Assembly: GCA_022784065.1 (NCBI GenBank)
Contig: JALFUO010000021.1
Location: 1-35,051, forward strand
Source of the DNA: Bacteroidales bacterium
GTDB taxonomy: Bacteria > Bacteroidota > Bacteroidia > Bacteroidales > Bacteroidaceae
Direction: 5' to 3'
Length of the DNA stretch: 35,051 bases
Shown here one piece after another: positions 32,496-35,051 of the stretch (within the stretch, counting starts at the first letter, position 1; every line of letters begins with the position of its first letter). The position numbers and the translations under genes are program-made. The notes under the pieces were generated by a model. The model was not told where the DNA came from, did no database searches, and was given only the letters and a program-made list of their open reading frames with translations.

Positions 32496-33152
32496 ATGAA
32501 AACATTTTTCGCAAAAACAGCCCTGTGCCTCATCGCCCTGCTGATGCTTTGCCCCGCAGGCCTCTCGGCACAAAAGAGCGGCAAAGATGCCGACATTTCT
32601 AAATACCTCGCCGGCGCCGTGCCCGTGGAAAACGGTGTCGTGGTGTTCCGCAAGAGCTACAAGGCCGAAGGCAAGACTAAGGAGCAACTCTATGCCCTGC
32701 TGAAAGACTACACTTGGAACAAGGTGGTCTGCGGCGAGAACAAACTGCCGCAGGCACGCATCACCGAGGCCGACAGCACCACGGGCGTCATTGCCGCCAG
32801 CATGGAGGAATATCTTTATTTCAAGAAAAAGGCATGGGTCACCCACTACGCCCGCCTCTACTACCAACTCGTGTTTACCGTGCGCGACGGCGGCTTCGAT
32901 GCCATGATGCGCAACATCCATTATTGCTACGACGCCGAATCTATGCCCAACGGACAGCCCTCCAGCTTCCGCGCCGAGAACTGGATCACCGACAAGGAAG
33001 CCCTCTCCAAGGACGGCACGAAACTCACGCGCATCGGCGGCAAGTTCCGCCGCTTTACCATCGACCGCAAGGACGAGCTCTTCACCGGCGCCGCCCGTGC
33101 TGCCGGAGCCCTGAAGAAAGTGGTCAAGATGGTTGAGGCAGAGGAAGAGTAA
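32496..33152 (+). CDS. DUF4468-type exported protein
   Basis: The product is 218 aa with a signal peptide (ALCLIALLMLCPAGLSAQ). The rest fits the DUF4468 family of Bacteroidetes, which has a TBP-like fold (VVVFRKSYKAEGKTKEQLYALLKDYTW, then ITEADSTTGVIAASMEEYLYF, then YYQLVFTVRDGGFDAMMRNIHYCYD). The function is unknown; it is probably a periplasmic or surface-associated soluble protein. It is flanked by repeat DNA on both sides and appears to be a single-gene unit. Confidence 0.78.
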   Translation: MKTFFAKTALCLIALLMLCPAGLSAQKSGKDADISKYLAGAVPVENGVVVFRKSYKAEGKTKEQLYALLKDYTWNKVVCGENKLPQARITEADSTTGVIAASMEEYLYFKKKAWVTHYARLYYQLVFTVRDGGFDAMMRNIHYCYDAESMPNGQPSSFRAENWITDKEALSKDGTKLTRIGGKFRRFTIDRKDELFTGAARAAGALKKVVKMVEAEEE

Positions 33153-33169
33153 GATTTGCAGACTATTTA

Positions 33170-33280
33170 TAGTAAACAAGTAAACAAGTATACGAGTAAA
33201 CAAGACAAGTAACCTTATAAATAATAATTAGCACGACATCTCTGTCTCGTCTACTCGTTTACTTGTCTACTCGTCTACTA
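33170..33280. repeat. Octamer-built hairpin repeat, copy 4
   Basis: The 38-nt arms are 33170-33207 and 33243-33280, made of AGTnnACR units ending AGACA. The 35-nt loop carries TAATTAGCACGACATCTC in the same orientation as copy 1. It ends 34 nt before the guaA start. Confidence 0.85.
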
Positions 33281-33314
33281 AAATAAACATAAAACATCAT
33301 TCACCCTATCCCAT

Positions 33315-34871
33315 ATGCAACAGCAAAAAATCATTATCCTCGATTTCGGTTCGCAAACCACGCAGCTCATTGGCCGCCGCGTGCGCGAGCTGGACACTTT
33401 CTGCGAAATCCTGCCCTACAACAAGTTTCCGCACGATGACGACTCCGTCATCGGTGTCATTCTCTCCGGTTCGCCTTACAGCGTTTACGACCCCGAGGCT
33501 TTCAAGGTGGATCTTAGCCGCATTCGCGGACGCCTGCCTATCCTCGGCATCTGCTACGGCGCACAATACATGGCGCACACTTACGGCGGACGCGTGGAAC
33601 GCGCCGAGAGCCGTGAGTACGGGCGGGCGCACCTTTGCACCTTCGACCGTGAGAACCCGCTCTTTGAGGGCTTTGCCGACAACTCGCAGGTATGGATGAG
33701 CCACGGCGACACCATCACCGCCCTCCCCGAGGGCTTCCGCACCATCGCCTCGACCGAAAAGGTCATCAACGCCGCCTATCAGGCTGAGGGCGAGAAGCTG
33801 TGGGGCGTGCAGTTCCACCCCGAGGTGTTCCATAGCCTGCAAGGCAGCCTCTTGCTGCGCAACTTCGTGGTAGGCATCTGCGGCAGCCGACAAGACTGGA
33901 GCCCCGCCTCGTTCGTGGAGACAACAGTCAATGAACTTAAAGCCCAGCTCGGCAACGACCGCGTAATCCTCGGTCTCTCGGGCGGCGTGGACAGTTCCGT
34001 AGCCGCCGTGCTCCTCAACCGCGCCATCGGCGACCGCCTCACCTGCATCTTCGTGGACCACGGCATGCTCCGCAAGAACGAGTTCCGCGACGTGATGCGC
34101 GACTACGAGTGCCTCGGCCTCAACGTTATCGGCGTGGACGCTTCCGAGAAGTTCTTCTCCGAACTCGCCGGCGTGACCGATCCGGAGCGCAAGCGCAAGA
34201 TTATCGGCAAGGGCTTCGTCGACGTGTTCAACGCCGAGGCCCGCAAAATCACCGATGCCAAGTGGCTGGCGCAGGGCACCATCTACCCCGACCGCATCGA
34301 AAGCCTCAACATCACGGGCAAAGTCATCAAGAGCCACCACAACGTGGGCGGCCTGCCCGAGGAGATGCACTTGCAGCTCTGCGAACCGCTCAAATGGCTC
34401 TTTAAGGACGAAGTGCGCCGCGTGGGCCGCCAGCTCGGAATGCCCGAGCACCTCATCACGCGCCACCCCTTCCCCGGCCCGGGCTTGGCAGTGCGCATTC
34501 TCGGCGACATCACGCCCGAGAAGGTGCGCGTGCTGCAAGATGCCGACGATATCTTTATCCGCGGGCTGCGCGAATGGAAAACCGTCGATGCCGAAGGCCG
34601 CGAGCAGAGCCTTTACGACCAAGTTTGGCAGGCGGGCGTGGTGCTCCTGCCCGTGAAGAGCGTGGGCGTGATGGGCGACGAGCGCACTTACGAGCGTGCC
34701 GTGGCGCTGCGCGCCGTGACCAGCACCGACGCCATGACGGCCGACTGGGCGCACCTGCCTTACGAGTTTATGGCAAAGGTGTCGACCGACATTATCAACC
34801 ACGTGCGCGGCGTGAACCGCGTTTGCTACGACATCTCCTCAAAGCCGCCTTCGACGATTGAGTGGGAGTGA
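33315..34871 (+). CDS. guaA: GMP synthase (glutamine-hydrolysing)
   Basis: The product is 518 aa. It turns XMP, ATP and glutamine into GMP in the cytoplasm. The N-terminal class I amidotransferase domain has nucleophile C80 in LGICYGAQ and the His-Glu pair in [10 protein letters not shown]. The ATP pyrophosphatase domain has the P-loop [12 protein letters not shown]. The C-terminal dimerisation domain has [14 protein letters not shown] and ends KPPSTIEWE, as in known GuaA proteins. The leader contains an octamer hairpin repeat and no purine riboswitch that I can recognise. Confidence 0.96.
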   Translation: MQQQKIIILDFGSQTTQLIGRRVRELDTFCEILPYNKFPHDDDSVIGVILSGSPYSVYDPEAFKVDLSRIRGRLPILGICYGAQYMAHTYGGRVERAESREYGRAHLCTFDRENPLFEGFADNSQVWMSHGDTITALPEGFRTIASTEKVINAAYQAEGEKLWGVQFHPEVFHSLQGSLLLRNFVVGICGSRQDWSPASFVETTVNELKAQLGNDRVILGLSGGVDSSVAAVLLNRAIGDRLTCIFVDHGMLRKNEFRDVMRDYECLGLNVIGVDASEKFFSELAGVTDPERKRKIIGKGFVDVFNAEARKITDAKWLAQGTIYPDRIESLNITGKVIKSHHNVGGLPEEMHLQLCEPLKWLFKDEVRRVGRQLGMPEHLITRHPFPGPGLAVRILGDITPEKVRVLQDADDIFIRGLREWKTVDAEGREQSLYDQVWQAGVVLLPVKSVGVMGDERTYERAVALRAVTSTDAMTADWAHLPYEFMAKVSTDIINHVRGVNRVCYDISSKPPSTIEWE

Positions 34872-34956
34872 AAATCGTGGCTGAAGCACCTTTATCCACA
34901 GCAATGTGACAGAAAGGTGAAGGCAGCACGAATCAATAAGATAATCATATAGTTAG

Positions 34957-35003
34957 GCCACCATTTGAGCTCTTTGGAAAGGGCGCAAGTGGTGGCTTTC
35001 TCA
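34957..35003 (+). terminator. Possible terminator after guaA
   Basis: GCCACCATTTG (34957-34967) pairs with CAAGTGGTGGC (34986-34996) with one mismatch and is followed by TTTCTC. The stem lies about 85 nt after the guaA stop. The T tract is weak. I see nothing else in the last 180 nt. Confidence 0.45.
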
Positions 35004-35051
35004 TTAATGGAAATCTGTGGATTCGAGTAGGCCGTCCCCTCAAAACGTCCC

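Noticed and set aside
33306-34802. 498-codon minus-strand open frame opposite guaA
   Set aside because: It is a His/Val/Ala-rich antisense shadow of a complete guaA.

Overview
The window looks like a chromosomal segment from a Bacteroidales bacterium, most likely in or near Prevotellaceae. The evidence is the gene content (short Bacteroidetes-type RpoD, PorD/DUF4835 between coaBC and recN, DUF3127, DUF4468, a phosphate-selective-type porin, an orphan LytTR regulator) and repeated promoter -7 boxes of the Bacteroidetes form TAnnTTTG. Most of the window is GC-rich core DNA. The left 6 kb is visibly AT-richer and looks acquired. The species cannot be named from sequence reading alone. No tRNA, rRNA or CRISPR array was seen.

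Layout. 1-336 (-) is the N-terminus of a secreted protein cut by the window edge. 732-5840 (+) is a tight four-gene operon: a WYL-domain transcription factor, a DEDDh exonuclease, a DUF262 protein without a nuclease domain, and a DUF262+DUF1524 (GmrSD-like) protein. Two of its three junctions are ATGA overlaps. It has the architecture of an anti-phage/restriction system and is the best candidate here for an undescribed system. A palindrome next to the promoter is a candidate operator for the WYL protein. A small protein (6016-6246) with its own promoter and terminator follows. Next come an envelope group (PAP2 phosphatase, BASS transporter, porin) and cytidine deaminase, then an RND tripartite efflux operon (adaptor, pump, outer-membrane factor) that ends in an LpxA-like acyltransferase and a strong terminator. 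After that are nagB and an anaerobic sulfatase-maturating radical SAM enzyme.

The right half is housekeeping: DUF3127 (-) diverging from dnaN, an epsilon-like exonuclease, coaBC, porD-like, recN, a TPR protein and rpoD, then a LytTR response regulator, a REP-type repeat cluster around a frameshifted RAYT transposase, a DUF4468 protein and guaA.

The intergenic DNA is unusually structured. Four repeat classes are visible. (i) Two homologous 156-nt elements with exact 21-bp periodicity, built from four 15-bp palindromes plus purine-rich 21-mers, lie upstream of the PAP2 gene and of nagB. (ii) A family of octamer-built hairpins with 38-nt arms lies directly before the outer-membrane factor gene, dnaN and guaA, with a variant before the LytTR regulator gene. 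(iii) A nested palindromic element of about 370 nt follows the radical SAM gene. (iv) Three REP-like copies surround or follow the RAYT gene.
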